From positions 124,001-188,000 of the forward strand of contig NW_025938997.1 in the NCBI RefSeq assembly GCF_000764305.2: a stretch of 64,000 nt of DNA. The letters are read 5' to 3'. Positions 11,514-21,709 of this stretch are shown here, piece after piece. Source of the DNA: Hyalella azteca (taxonomy: Eukaryota > Arthropoda > Malacostraca > Amphipoda > Hyalellidae). Position 1 is the stretch's first letter, and every line of letters begins with the position of its first letter. The position numbers were made by a program, and so were the translations under genes. The notes under the pieces were generated by a model that saw only the letters and a list, made by a program, of their open reading frames with translations, made no database searches and was not told where the DNA came from.

Positions 11514-12882
11514 CTTGATTTTTGGAAATACAATGTTAAAATTAATGATCTGATTAGAATTCAATAGATGTTATGCTTTCAGAATTATTTTCCAAAAGTT
11601 TTTACCTATTTAGAATTTATAATTCTACAAATTGCATAACGCAATGCACAAATTCAATATCACCTATGAGTATGAATTTAAGTCTCATGACTGGAGAAGA
11701 TTTAAAAATTTATTGTACTATCACATAAGCGTAATATAAACTTTTTGTCATTTCGATTAACAAAGTTTATTTAGGTTCTATTGGGTGTAATGGGTGGAAC
11801 AATGTGACATATTAGTGGCCAACGATTGGTTGGCCATTGTTTGGTGATTTCCAACGATTGGTTGATGTTTGGCTGTTGATAATGCTGATTAATGGTGTAC
11901 AAATATTGCCGTAGATACATCGTCCAAGAGTTTGATGCAAAGATTTTTATTAGAGGATAATAAATGGTTTTGCAATTGTTTAATCCCTCTTATGGATATA
12001 AATAAACATCATTCAAGATATTTCAATAGAGTTTCATAAATAAGCATTAGAATATTTCCTATGAATAAACCAAGCCAAAGTAACAAAATTACTGGTTTGA
12101 ATTTTTGTTCATTTGATCAGAAAAACATAATTAATCATTCTCTTGCACTAAATATACGAATGATTAGTTGGACTCGGTTACCTTCCGCAATGATCATTCC
12201 GCTAGATTATGCACCAGGAGTGGGAGGCAGGAATGAAGCTAGGTATTTAATTCAGTAGCACGTTAGCCGACGTGATATGTAGTTCTGCTCGTCTGAACTC
12301 TGAATTGCGTGTTTAGTGTGCATGATGGAAAACTCTGCTTTGCAGCATAGTTATAATTACTTAATGAAGTTTAGTTCATTGCGGTCAACTTAAGAGACAA
12401 ATTTTCAACTAACTAATACTTTTTATAAGTCTAATTTTAATTGTTGAGTGAAAGGTGCAGGCATACAACTTGCAAGTGATTATGTACTTTATACAAACTG
12501 AGCAAATTAGCGTATGTGTTTTAAGCCTTTAAGAGGTTCATTTTTTGCCTCAAATAAAGATATTGGATCAAAAAAGTGGTCTTGGTGGATCAAAATATTC
12601 CATCCTGGACCTAAGGGCCATTTAGTGTTGTATTGTTAAAGTCAAGTCAAGAATGTTATGAATTTTTAGTGCCATGTTAATATTAAATTTTTTGTTATTT
12701 AAAAATCTATAAATTATAGATATATGCTTAACTAATGCAAATATTTATAAGACAATTCATTTTTTTTAATTTGTAGTTCTTGCTGCCAACGCTAAAATTT
12801 TTTATTCATTGTGAGTAATCATTGATTGTGTCATTTACAATAAGAAATTCGTGTTTATGTGGACATAGAAGTTATGTGTATG
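11514..12882. other. AT-rich intergenic
   Basis: No gene is supported. A small local repeat of AACGATTGGTTG lies at 11815-11865. Confidence 0.65.
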
Positions 12883-13309
12883 TACCGTCAAATGGGTTAA
12901 TAAGGGACGGGCGGGGTAAATCAGGACAGTCATCCCACATTTTGTAGAAATGTTGTATAGGTAGCAGCTAAAGTAATCAAAATATTGCACAACTAAAAAT
13001 AGTGGCATAAAGTTTAATATATTTACTATCTATGTAGCATAAAGCAAGTTACAAAATCATACATATACTACCTTTGAAAAATCCCTGAAAAAAAGTGTGA
13101 AGAGTGCGATTTTGGAAAAGTATCTCTGCTAAGGTTGGTAGCAAAAAAAATATTTACTGTATTAAAAAATTTTACTTGCATAAAAGTTGCACACAGGAGT
13201 TGGCTTAAAAACGTGTTGCCAGAATTTGCATATCCCAATGGCTGCAAATGGTAGCCATTTCCGCATGACAAGGTAATATGGGACACCCCTAAAACCCATT
13301 TACCGTTGA
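12883..13309. mobile_element. Small inverted-repeat element (tentative)
   Basis: The left end TACCGTCAAATGGGTTAA and the right end, the inverse of CGGTAAATGGGTTTT, form a partly matched terminal repeat. GGGAC words lie just inside each end. It resembles the pogo-like ends at 10179 and 60176 (TACCGTMAAMTGGGG). No frame inside. Confidence 0.4.
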
Positions 13310-13850
13310 ACCTCAATTAGCAAAGGCTCCAGTTAACAAAAAAATCAATTAATAACAAATACCTTTGATTACATTTACCTTGATCAGCAAAAAAAATTTC
13401 ACTTAACAGAAAAGTACCATAATGCATCATCGGTCATCAAAAAATTGTGCTTAGGATGTCATAGATAGAATTGTGCACCAGGCAACATAGAATGAAAACT
13501 GAAAAGTAATTAACCTAAACTATGATTTATTTCTCCAAAAATATAGTAGTTGTCACTAAAATATTCCTTTCCATTGCAGGTATTGTTTTACGATCTTTTT
13601 TATTTTTGTTTATGTAAAATAGTGCGAAATTACAAGCTGTCCTGTGCGCTTACAGATACAGAAGAAATGCTATAGGGCTGCTGATATGAAGCTTGCTGTG
13701 AACAAAGTCGTTGTAAATGCTCAATGCCATGTTCATGGATACAGTAATATCACATCAGTAATACGGTAATGTATGGATATGGTAATGGCACCTTAGGAAT
13801 AGCAAATGAAAATATTTAGAAACCCCATATGGTAGCCCTTGCAAAGAGCT
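13310..13850. other. Intergenic, nothing recognised
   Basis: AT-rich, no open frame of note and no repeat beyond short runs. Confidence 0.6.
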
Positions 13851-14189
13851 TTAAGGGGACCGGCTACCCTCCGGAAAAACTTCTATAGTTATTATTCGAT
13901 CATCATGAAACTTCACATACATACGTGAAATGTAAAAATAAGAACATTTTGCTTGTATGAATTTTTCAAAAAAATTGATAGAAAACGTGAAATTCATAGA
14001 AAACGGCTAAAAAGGGGTACTTTAGAAAATCTATCTCCTCCTACAAATATCAAGACGTCATGAACGTAAATATTGGCGTACAGCGATGGCAGTGGTACCA
14101 TTGGAAAGAGCAGAATTCCAGCTTTCAGATGAGCACAAAAACCGAAAAACGCCAAAATTGAAAATTTTAGGGTAGCCGGTCCCCTTAAA
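13851..14189. mobile_element. MITE with TTAA target duplication
   Basis: TTAA at 13851-13854 and 14186-14189 flanks a perfect 16-bp inverted repeat (GGGGACCGGCTACCCT at 13855-13870 and its complement at 14170-14185). TTAA duplication is typical of piggyBac-type elements. The interior shares sequence with the larger element at 33240-34111 (for example the stretch around GGTACCRTTGGA), so both belong to one family. Confidence 0.8.
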
Positions 14190-14470
14190 ATGAGCCCAAA
14201 CTTGTTTATGAAATGTTTCATGGTAAGAATTTATTAATGAAAAAAGCTCAAAACCATTCCTTATTATACCATTTGATGGTATCTCATGGTCTACACTGGG
14301 TTTAGCAAAGTGTGTTGTACCAAATGAATTTGCAACTTTTCTTTAAACCAGCTGCTATAAATTTGTTACTTCTTATAGAAAGCATTTTATTATAACCTTT
14401 ACATGAACTGCATCAACAGAAACATTCCTTAATTACAGGGCAGTATTCTAGATGTTATTTATTTGCTTAA

Positions 14471-14476
14471 CCACAG
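14471..14476 (+). promoter_or_regulatory. FAM89: Splice acceptor of a 5' UTR exon
   Basis: CCACAG after a T-rich stretch, 11 bases before the FAM89 start codon. It implies an untranslated first exon upstream, which I could not place. Confidence 0.45.
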
Positions 14477-14487
14477 GTATTTGAGGC

Positions 14488-15516
14488 ATGGCATCTATCC
14501 ATAACCTGCCTCCTCTTCCAAAAAGCCTCAGTGGCCTGCTAAACTTGGTGAGCCGCAGGTCTTCCCCTACCCCGAGTGACCGCTACAGCCCACCTGCTCG
14601 GGCTGACTCCAGGACAGAGTCTCGCCAAGACCTTAGGCCTGAAGCCTTACTGGCTCCATCTTCTGTGTCCAGCGCCTTTCAGCCCTACAGTGGAGGAAGT
14701 GGTGTGGGCATCAGTGGCGGTGGTTTGAATGTAGCTTCGCCACGCAGCAGTCCAAGGTCCCTCACTGCATCACCCCGAATTATACAAGCTTTTGTTCAGG
14801 GTCAAGGCCTACCTCAGGAACACTCTTCTCGCTTCCAGATCAACCAACAGCAACAGCAGCTGCATCAACAACATCAAAAACAGTGGCAGCTAAATCAATG
14901 TGACCCTCAGAAGCATGCATACCCAAAGAAGAAAGAGCGCTGCAGGTCTCAGGAACGTCTGTATGAAATGCAGTATCAACAAGAGCACAACATTTATGCC
15001 AACAGTTTTGTACAGGAGATGCAGGCATCAGCTGAGGCAAACAAGGTTCCTGCTTGGCAGCAGCAGGTGCTGCCTCATCACAACATTACACGACTGCAGC
15101 AACAAGCACCGCCTTGGATGCAACAAGTGCAGCATCCTGCCTTCCAACAGCCTCTGCCTCAGTCACGTAGCAGCAGCAAAGGGCCTCATAAGCACCAACG
15201 TCGCAGCAGTAGTAGCAGCTTGGGGTCCAGCATGTGCACCAGTCCACCAATGATGTACCACAACATCCCACCTTCACACCCATTGCGCTCCACCCCGCCT
15301 TCTAATTTCTCTGCAAACTCCTCTTTTGGTGTCAATAACTCCCCCTTTGGGGCTAGTACCTCCCCGTTTGGTGCTGGCAGTGCTAAAAGTGGCACCAACA
15401 CAACAGCTTCATCACCTGCCAGCACTGGCAAGGCTGCCACTCCTCCAGTGCCTCCACCCAAACCTCGCAGACCTTCAAGCCTCGACTCACAGATCGCCAC
15501 ACTCAGGAAGGAAATG
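14488..15516 (+). CDS. FAM89: FAM89 coding exon 1
   Basis: 343 codons from ATG 14488 to a GAAATG|gtgagc donor. It begins MASIHNLPPLPKSLSGLL and ends SLDSQIATLRKEM, both conserved family segments. Between them lie a poly-Gln stretch (about residues 114-140), a long Ser/Asn/Gly/Phe-rich part with FG-like NSPFGAS repeats (about 275-300), and a proline motif PPVPPPKPRRPSS that looks like an SH3-binding site. Read through the donor, the frame stops at 15571-15573, so splicing here is needed to reach exon 2. Confidence 0.9.
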
Positions 15517-18500
15517 GTGAGCAGAACTGCATCAATTGGCAGGGAAATAGAAAACTGCAATGCCAGGGGCTAACTAGGAAATGGTGATCAGAAGTGCATC
15601 AATTGGCAGGGAAATAAGCAACAGCAATGCCAGAGGTCAACTAGGAAATTGTGAGCAGAACTGCAGGTTTCATGTGGGGATTGTTTAGTTAAGACTATAG
15701 GTAAGTCTGCAGGAAGAAAATACTGAGCAAAACCTTAAAGGTCTCTGGGTAAATGGATTTAGACTGTATAGATCCTGAAATAAAGCTAAGCAGAACTACT
15801 ATTAGTTAATGAGAGCATGCATTTGCCTTTCATTCACTGATTTAGATTATCTTTCTATTGTTGGCTGGTTCGGCTTTCAAAATAGCACTGCAGATGGAGT
15901 TTGGGTTGCAGAAAAGGTTCGAGCATTTAAGATGGCAAGGGGTAATGATTTAACTCCCAAGGCTGACCAATTGCAAGTTCCACTTGAAGAACCAATAATA
16001 GTGGCACTGGTCAGGTGACAACCAAATTTTTGGTTACTATTCGCTCTCAAATATATATTTTTTAGCAATTACTTATGCAATTACAGTAATAAAATCTTTC
16101 AATTGATGCAAGATGACTATTATGGTTTGCTGGTACAGGTGGGGCTGCGGCAAGTGGACATGTCTCTGCTGTGCCAGCTGTGGTCCTTGAATGAGTCTAT
16201 CGTAGAGTTCAAGAAGCTGATGTTCCCTTCAAATGATGGGCGCACACCCACACTCCCTCGACCTCCACTCCCCAACTTCGGTGAGTGGAAACAGCGGTAG
16301 CTATTAGGGAAAAGAGCGCGCCATATCACTCCTTCCTCTCAATCCAACCTCTACTGTGGTAAGTGGAAATGGCATTTGCTAGGTTTGGGTACTACGTGCT
16401 AGCTTGTTGTAGCCCTAACATTCGCCGGCCCATGTCGTCTTAGCATTTTTTAGGGCTAGGATGGACATCCCACTCATCATCATCTCAACCTTATGAACGA
16501 TGAAAATCGTTCACTAACATTTCTTGCTCGATTAATACTACCGTATTATTCATTCTCATGTGCATTTTTGTTCTTGTGAGTAAATTGTTCTGTAGCGTCT
16601 GGCGAAGCTGCGCCAGTAACATTAGCCCTTACCGCCTGATTTTCTGGGTCAAAAATCGCAAATTTCACTTTTCTGGTTTTTAGTCTCACCTTAAAGCTGA
16701 CATTCTGACCTATCCAACGGTACCAAAATCATCTCAGTACGTTGATTTATGCCTTTTACATTTAAGATAGGCGAAAATTACCAGCCGGGCACATAAATAG
16801 ACGGTCTGAAGACGCTGATCTTTAGTTACCCGGCTGCTATCGTGTGGGATTGTGCTCATGCAGTCGTTCCCACCATCCTTGACTGAATTTTAGCTCCAGT
16901 AACGTCTAGTCTTGTATCCATGCCACCTTGAATGCCTATTTCGAGGCGCTCTGGACTTTGTCGCGCTCTACTGAACATTCACTCTTGTAGTCACTGCAAA
17001 TCTATCTCCTCCTATAGTTTTTAAGCTACATCAATGAGAGATATACCATTCGATTCTAAGAAATATACCGTTCGAATAGATCTAGAGATGGGTCGTAGCT
17101 TTTTTTCAATTTCGTTATAGTTTTGAAAATATTTAGAAAAAAGGGGACTGGATTTGAAAGGGTGGGGGGGAATCAAAATTTTTTTCGAAAAATGTCCACC
17201 CCACCCACAAAAATTAGAATTTTGAAAAAACAGCAAGGACCAATCGATATATATGGTCCTTACGCATCGAATGATATGCGTCTCGATGTTGTACCTTGAT
17301 AATCCTAGGAGGAGATAGATTTCTACAGTACCCCCTTTTTGGCTGTTTTCTAAGAATTTCACGTTTTCTTTCATTTCTTTCGAAAAATTCACACGAACAA
17401 AAAAGTCTTAGATTTATTTTTTACATTTGTGTACCAAGTTTCAAAATGATCCGTTTGTAAATAACCGAAATAAAATTTCCACAAGAAATTGGAAATTTCC
17501 ATTGGAAATTGGAAATTTTATTTCGGTTATTTACAGACAGATAACTTTGAAACTTGGTACACAAATGTAAAAAATGAATCCAAGACTTTTTTGTGCGTGT
17601 GAATTTTTCTAAAGAATGAAATAAAACGTGAAATTCTTAGAAAACCGGTGTTTTTTTAAAGGCGACTTGGAAGTCCGATTTGGCGGTAAAGGGTCAGAGA
17701 CTTAGAGTGAGACCTTACTGCGGTAGGAGCTACTACGTAGCTTGAGGTCAGGTCTGTGTGGCTGTAGGTTGAGAAGTCAGTCGTGTCCTGCCAGCCCTAC
17801 ATGGAGGTTCTCGCTGAGCTCGCTCTGCCTTGCTGACTTGTGAAGTTATGCCCGAACTCTAGATATCGTGGCTGCACGCGGAAAGCTTGTTCACTCTATT
17901 TTATTACGTTAATCCTATTTTTAAAGGTACCTCTTTTAAAGTGTTCTTTACTGAAATAAGAGTCTAGTTTTATCCGTGTTAATCGAAATTTTAATCAGCA
18001 GAATCCTAGTGCAATAAAGTACAATTTAACTTTTAGCAAAGTCATCGTATTTTTACAAGATAGTTGCCGGCATTTGGCCGTAAGGGTACGTACACAGTGA
18101 AAGCAGGTTGCCAGCGTGCTGGTTACCTGCTGAGGCTGGCGCCTGAAACAAGCGCGAGAGGGTGTTCACAGAGGAAGCAGGAAACCAGCTGGAAGAAACC
18201 AGGTCTTTTTTGATATGCAGTTAAAGTAAAATTAAACCAATGTTCCCTTACCTGCACAGTTCATCTTCTTGGTAATGTCAGCCCAAAGTTTCTCAACTAC
18301 AATTCGGTTAGAGTGCTCTTTACTACACTTGTCCCAAGTGGGTGTTCGCGCATACACCTCTGTGATTAATTGATCACTGCCGATGCTCATCATGTGTTAT
18401 TACCTCTCAAAAATCCCTCCAACTGAGTGCAAAAAAAGAAAATGGAGGGTTTAAAGGTACAACTAATAAAAAAAATGACCATATGCCAAGCAGGATGAGC

Positions 18501-19568
18501 AGATAAGAATGTGCAGTACATTCCGGTAAATAGGTATAAGCAGGTTGTCGGCAGAAGCCTATTCGTACAGGTTTTCACTGTGAACACTTACATTATTATC
18601 CTATGTTCATTCTTGCGGCAGGTTGGAGCAGGTTGCCCGCGCGGGCAAACCTGCTTTCACTGTGTGCGTACCCTAAGGCTCGAGACATTCTGACGAGTTT
18701 AAAGGTTGCGGCAAACGTCCCGTGACAACCTCAAATTGCGCAGTCGAAATTAGTAATTTAAACAATTGTAGGCGCGTCTCCCGCTCTTCCCATTCTCCCC
18801 CATCCCAACTTTAAAAATTGAAAATATTCTGAGCATTTCTGGAACCTGGAGGAATATACAGTAGAGAAATATCTCGGTAATCCCACAAGAATCTTTCAAT
18901 AATACCTTATGAATGCCTCAGTTCTCGATCAGTAAATACCAGTAGGTACTACCTAAGTAATCCATCAGTAATACCTTAGCCTCAAAATCTGTTCCGAACT
19001 GCTTGTTCGTGGAAGGCCTACAAACATGTAATGTAGGCAACTATGAAAAACTCCCATGCTCTCTTCTTACATTCAAAAAGCTCAAAATTATATGTTTATT
19101 CACTTTTTTATTAGTGATTTGATCGCTAATGCTTTCGTTTGTTGATTGGTTGAGCTACACAGCACTAGCGATTAAAGCTTTTAACGTGTTTGTACCTTCT
19201 ATGTTGCCTAATCTATTAAGGCAGTTACCGAGTCTTTGAAGTGCGCAAAGAGTTAAGTTGGTTTGTACATTTCAGGTAGTGGATTCATATTCACATGTCA
19301 TTTTATTATTTTGTGATGATATTCATATGTCATCATACTCTCACGCAATCATATTCCCTCGTCTTCATATGATGATGTTGTCAGTTTCTCATGTGATGTG
19401 TTATTAACATGTTGGTGACGTGCAGGCGACACGTCTGCGGACGACACAGACGACTACTACGGCATCCCCGCCCGCCGGCCCGTGTCACTCAAGCCTTTCT
19501 TGCCTGCGACACGCGCCTCGCCCTCGTCATCAGAGAGCAGCAGCAGCCTCGACTATGGGGACATCTAG
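14488..19568 (+). CDS. FAM89: FAM89/LRAP25-family leucine-repeat adapter, 3 exons
   Basis: Joined exons 14488-15516, 16139-16280 and 19426-19568 give 437 codons with matching phases (0, then 1). The family signature is clear: PPLPKSLSGLL near the N-terminus (residues 8-18), LDSQIATLRKEM running across the first splice into VGLRQVDMSLLCQLWSLNES, and a short Ser-rich C-terminus. In vertebrates FAM89B/LRAP25 is an adapter that brings MRCK to LIMK1 and tunes lamellipodial actin; the same role here is inference. Vertebrate proteins are below 200 residues. This one has about 300 extra residues in exon 1, rich in Gln, Ser and Pro and probably disordered. Intron 2 is 3.1 kb and holds two mobile elements. 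The TAG at 19566-19568 is followed by a long open frame in the same phase (separate entry). Confidence 0.9.
15503..15670 (+). repeat. 67-bp tandem repeat spanning the exon 1 splice donor
   Basis: The end of exon 1 plus the start of intron 1 is present three times with a 67-bp period. Donor-like sites lie at 15517 (ATGgtgagc), 15584 (ATGgtgatc) and 15651 (ATTgtgagc). Only the first gives the conserved RKEM|VGLRQ junction. The later copies have diverged. Confidence 0.85.
16139..16280 (+). CDS. FAM89: FAM89 coding exon 2
   Basis: Acceptor GGTACAG|GTG at 16138/16139 and donor TTCG|gtgagt at 16281. It encodes VGLRQVDMSLLCQLWSLNES plus IVEFKKLMF and a proline-rich tail, the most conserved block of the family. 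It ends in phase 1 (first base of a Gly codon). Confidence 0.93.
16281..16600 (+). other. Start of FAM89 intron 2 with a second donor-like site
   Basis: A diverged copy of the exon 2 end and donor appears 78 bases downstream (TGTGgtaagtgg at 16359, against TTCGgtgagtgg at 16281), followed by similar words (GCTATTAGG / GCTAGG). This looks like an old two-copy version of the donor duplications seen elsewhere in the window. Confidence 0.4.
16600..17690. mobile_element. Palindromic element in FAM89 intron 2
   Basis: Shares blocks with the foldback element at 33189-34919, including the stretch around TATCCAACGGTAC and the segment CTATCTCCTCCTA. The right part (17341-17645) is itself a near-perfect inverted repeat of about 140-bp arms around a GGAAATT-rich centre. 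Its exact outer ends are unclear. No transposase frame. Confidence 0.6.
18081..18676 (-). mobile_element. PIF/Harbinger-like element in FAM89 intron 2
   Basis: Inverted ends (outer part GGGTACGTACACAGTGAAAG at 18084; right arm 18644-18673) are flanked by TAA at 18081-18083 and 18674-18676. That is the 3-bp TWA duplication of PIF/Harbinger elements. On the minus strand it holds an exon of a MADF-type DNA-binding protein (separate entry), a usual companion gene in this superfamily. No transposase is present, so the copy is non-autonomous. Confidence 0.7.
18252..18390 (-). pseudogene. MADF-domain exon inside the Harbinger-like element
   Basis: From ATG at 18390 the minus strand reads MSIGSDQLITEVYARTPTWD, then KCSKEHSNRIVVEKLWADITKKMN, ending at a GCAG|gtaagg donor. 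The spacing LI..V..RP.LWD...K.Y.N......W..I is the pattern of MADF domains. No further exon is visible within the element. Confidence 0.55.
19426..19568 (+). CDS. FAM89: FAM89 coding exon 3 and TAG stop
   Basis: Acceptor GTGCAG|GC completes the Gly codon split by intron 2. The exon encodes GDTSADDTDDYYGIPARRP, then VSLKPFLPATRASPSSSESS and SSLDYGDI, then TAG. Ending in a Ser-rich, acidic and hydrophobic tail is usual for the family, which supports this TAG as the normal stop. The base after the stop is C (TAG-C), a context known to favour readthrough in arthropods. Confidence 0.88.
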
Positions 19569-21161
19569 CTGCGTGGGCGCCCCCTCGGGGCCACTCTTGG
19601 GGTCCCTAGGGGCGCCGACGAGACTCTTGGGGCTCCTCAAGGTGTCATGGAAATTCTTGGGGACTCTTCGCGGGTTGGGGATATTTCAGGGAGCCTTGTT
19701 GAGCGGCCTGGTGACGTGCGTAGAGCATCCGCGATTGTCAGGGACACTCCTGATGTCCAACGAAAGTCCGTAGATTCTTATGGATCCCCACATTCTGCTC
19801 ACCCCAGTCATGCGGCTGCAGGGGATGCTTCAAATGACGCCAGAACCTTGATGCCTTCCAGGGGTGCCGGTCACTCTGGGGTGACGCCACGTAGGAGAAA
19901 CGTCAAGGATCGCAGGACGTCTTCTGCCAAGGAACGCAGCGCCGACACTGGTAAGACGTTCCTCCGCAACGTCTTCAGCGACCCCGGTGGGAAGCTGTCC
20001 GTAGTTAATGCCAAAGTTGCAGCTGGAGGGAAACTTACTAGGAAGGAGGGGGAAACTGCCAACGGTTCGGTGAGGCATCGCACGACGGGTGTGGGGGAGT
20101 CAGCAAGCGAAAGACTTTCCCCGACGTCGAAAAAAGGAACGAAAGCTCGCGGTCGCCGCAGCCGCGACACCAGCGGCACCGACAGCGGCAACAACGGGCG
20201 CGACGAGAGCGACGTCGCCAACAGAGAAGTGCGTGCCATCCTGGCGCACGCGGCCGACGACGCAGACCCGCGCAGTTACCAAGACTTGCAGGGACGAAGA
20301 AACGCGGACGAGGCGCGGCCTTGCAAAGGCAAGCGAGACGAGAGCGATGACAGACATGCGAGCATGTATGACGACAAGAGTTTGTCTGCTAGCGACAAAC
20401 GTCCTCTTGAGAAGAGAAAAAGCAGCGACAATATCGGCCGCCATTGTGACAGTAGCTCTGAACCACGAAATCTCTTTGGGGCAACGCTGCTGGAGGGCAG
20501 CGACCAGTCCACGCCTAATAAGAAAGAGCAGCTGGCGTGCCCTCAGGAAAATATCGTGGCTGGTCATAGAAGTTCTGACGTGAGTGTTGGTCACGTGAGC
20601 TCCAGCATAACGGGTAAGACTGATACTCGTGCTCTGGTCGCGGCAGGTGGAAGAAATGACTGTAAAAATCCTGTATATGTTACGGAAGTGGCGGCAGGAC
20701 GTTGCTATGACATCAGCTCCATCATGTCGGGTCGGGGGGTGTTCAGGGTGGGTGGGGGTGCCTCTAGGGGTGAAGTCACCAAGACGAAGGACGAAGACAG
20801 TTACATTGGACCCGACGAGGATGAGGATTGCACGACGCAGTGTCCTGTCGTCACCGAAATCATGCGCACGAACGTCGGTTGCGGTAAGGCGATGCCTGTT
20901 GACGTCTCCACGACGGCACGTGACGCTGGCGCCATGTTGCCAGGAGAACTTCGCGAGTCCCGCGTTGAAGTGTCAGATCCCTGGCGGGAGTTCCTGGCGT
21001 CAGACTGGTTCGCGGGGACGCCGCCTCCCGACTCTGTGCTGACGCTGGACGAGGCTGGCGACGACAGCAGCGTCGTCAGCGCTGACGGTGACGGCATCTT
21101 TAGCACTGCCGTCAGGAGCTGCTTCTGCTCCCCCTGGCGGGTGCCTGTCGCTCACATGTGA
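19566..21161 (+). CDS. FAM89: In-frame extension after the FAM89 stop (candidate readthrough)
   Basis: After the TAG the same frame stays open for 530 more codons to TGA 21159-21161, with no frameshift or intron needed. The first internal ATG is at 19647 (504 codons). GC content rises here relative to the flanks and falls after the TGA. The product is rich in Ser, Arg, Asp and Gly, looks disordered, and has no recognised domain; the last 60 residues are more ordered-looking (DPWREFLASDWFAG and a Cys-rich end). Readthrough would yield a 968-residue protein. Alternatives are a base-call error or allele at the TAG, an independent downstream start at 19647, or an unusually long chance frame in GC-rich 3' UTR; long shadow frames on the other strand show that GC-richness alone gives some open frames here. 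Confidence 0.6.
19576..19616 (+). promoter_or_regulatory. GC-rich stem-loop 7 bases after the FAM89 stop
   Basis: GGCGCCCC (19576-19583) pairs perfectly with GGGGCGCC (19609-19616). An inner GGGG/TCCC stem (19587-19590 with 19602-19605) can extend it. The 7-base spacer from the TAG is in the range reported for RNA structures that stimulate stop-codon readthrough. The structure is read by eye; no folding energy was computed. Confidence 0.6.
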
Positions 21162-21377
21162 ATATTGAAGTGAAATGTTGAGAATATTGTTCTTCTCAGC
21201 CGGTGACAGGAAGGGGAGATTTTATGGAGATGAACCAAGATTGTGCCCCGTCGACATAATGTTACTCGCGCTGCAAACCATTTAATCTACGCCCGACTAC
21301 GCGATGCGACAGTAGCTGGGCCAACACGCCGCTGGTCAACCCACCTGGGCCCGAACATGAGTGAAATGAAACGTCGG

Positions 21378-21475
21378 CCTGTCGTAGGAGAGGCCCACAT
21401 GGCGTACGAGAGGCCCACATGTCGTAGGAGAGGCCCATGTGTCGTAGGAGAGGCCCACATGTCGTAGGAGAGGCC
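21378..21475. repeat. 20-bp minisatellite in the FAM89 3' region
   Basis: Five copies of GTCGTAGGAGAGGCCCACAT with small changes, located in the likely 3' UTR. Confidence 0.9.
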
Positions 21476-21703
21476 GGCCTGTTTGATATCAACAGAGCTT
21501 CCACTCATCAGCTCTGAGGCAAATGCTGAACTCAGGAGTTAATTTCCTCATACGTTTACTGAATATTGAAGTGATAACTTGTTTATTGGAGACAAGATTT
21601 GGTTATTGAACCAGAAGCTGTTGTTTATTGAACTTAGAAACTAGTGTGTCGCATCTAATTTATTATCAAGATGGCGGGTTTCGACGGATTAATATTAGTG
21701 AGC

Positions 21704-21709
21704 AATAAA
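21704..21709 (+). terminator. FAM89: Candidate FAM89 polyadenylation signal
   Basis: AATAAA about 540 bases after the TGA that closes the extension and about 2.1 kb after the TAG. It is the first clear hexamer downstream on the + strand. Not confirmed by any cleavage-site evidence. Confidence 0.4.

Noticed and set aside
14840..15560. Open frames opposite or overlapping FAM89 exon 1
   Set aside because: Shadows of a Gln/Ser-rich coding exon; they lack domains and splice support.
19830..21106. Open frames of 78-164 codons in other phases within the FAM89 extension
   Set aside because: Expected by-products of a GC-rich coding-like region; only the frame continuous with FAM89 is open throughout.
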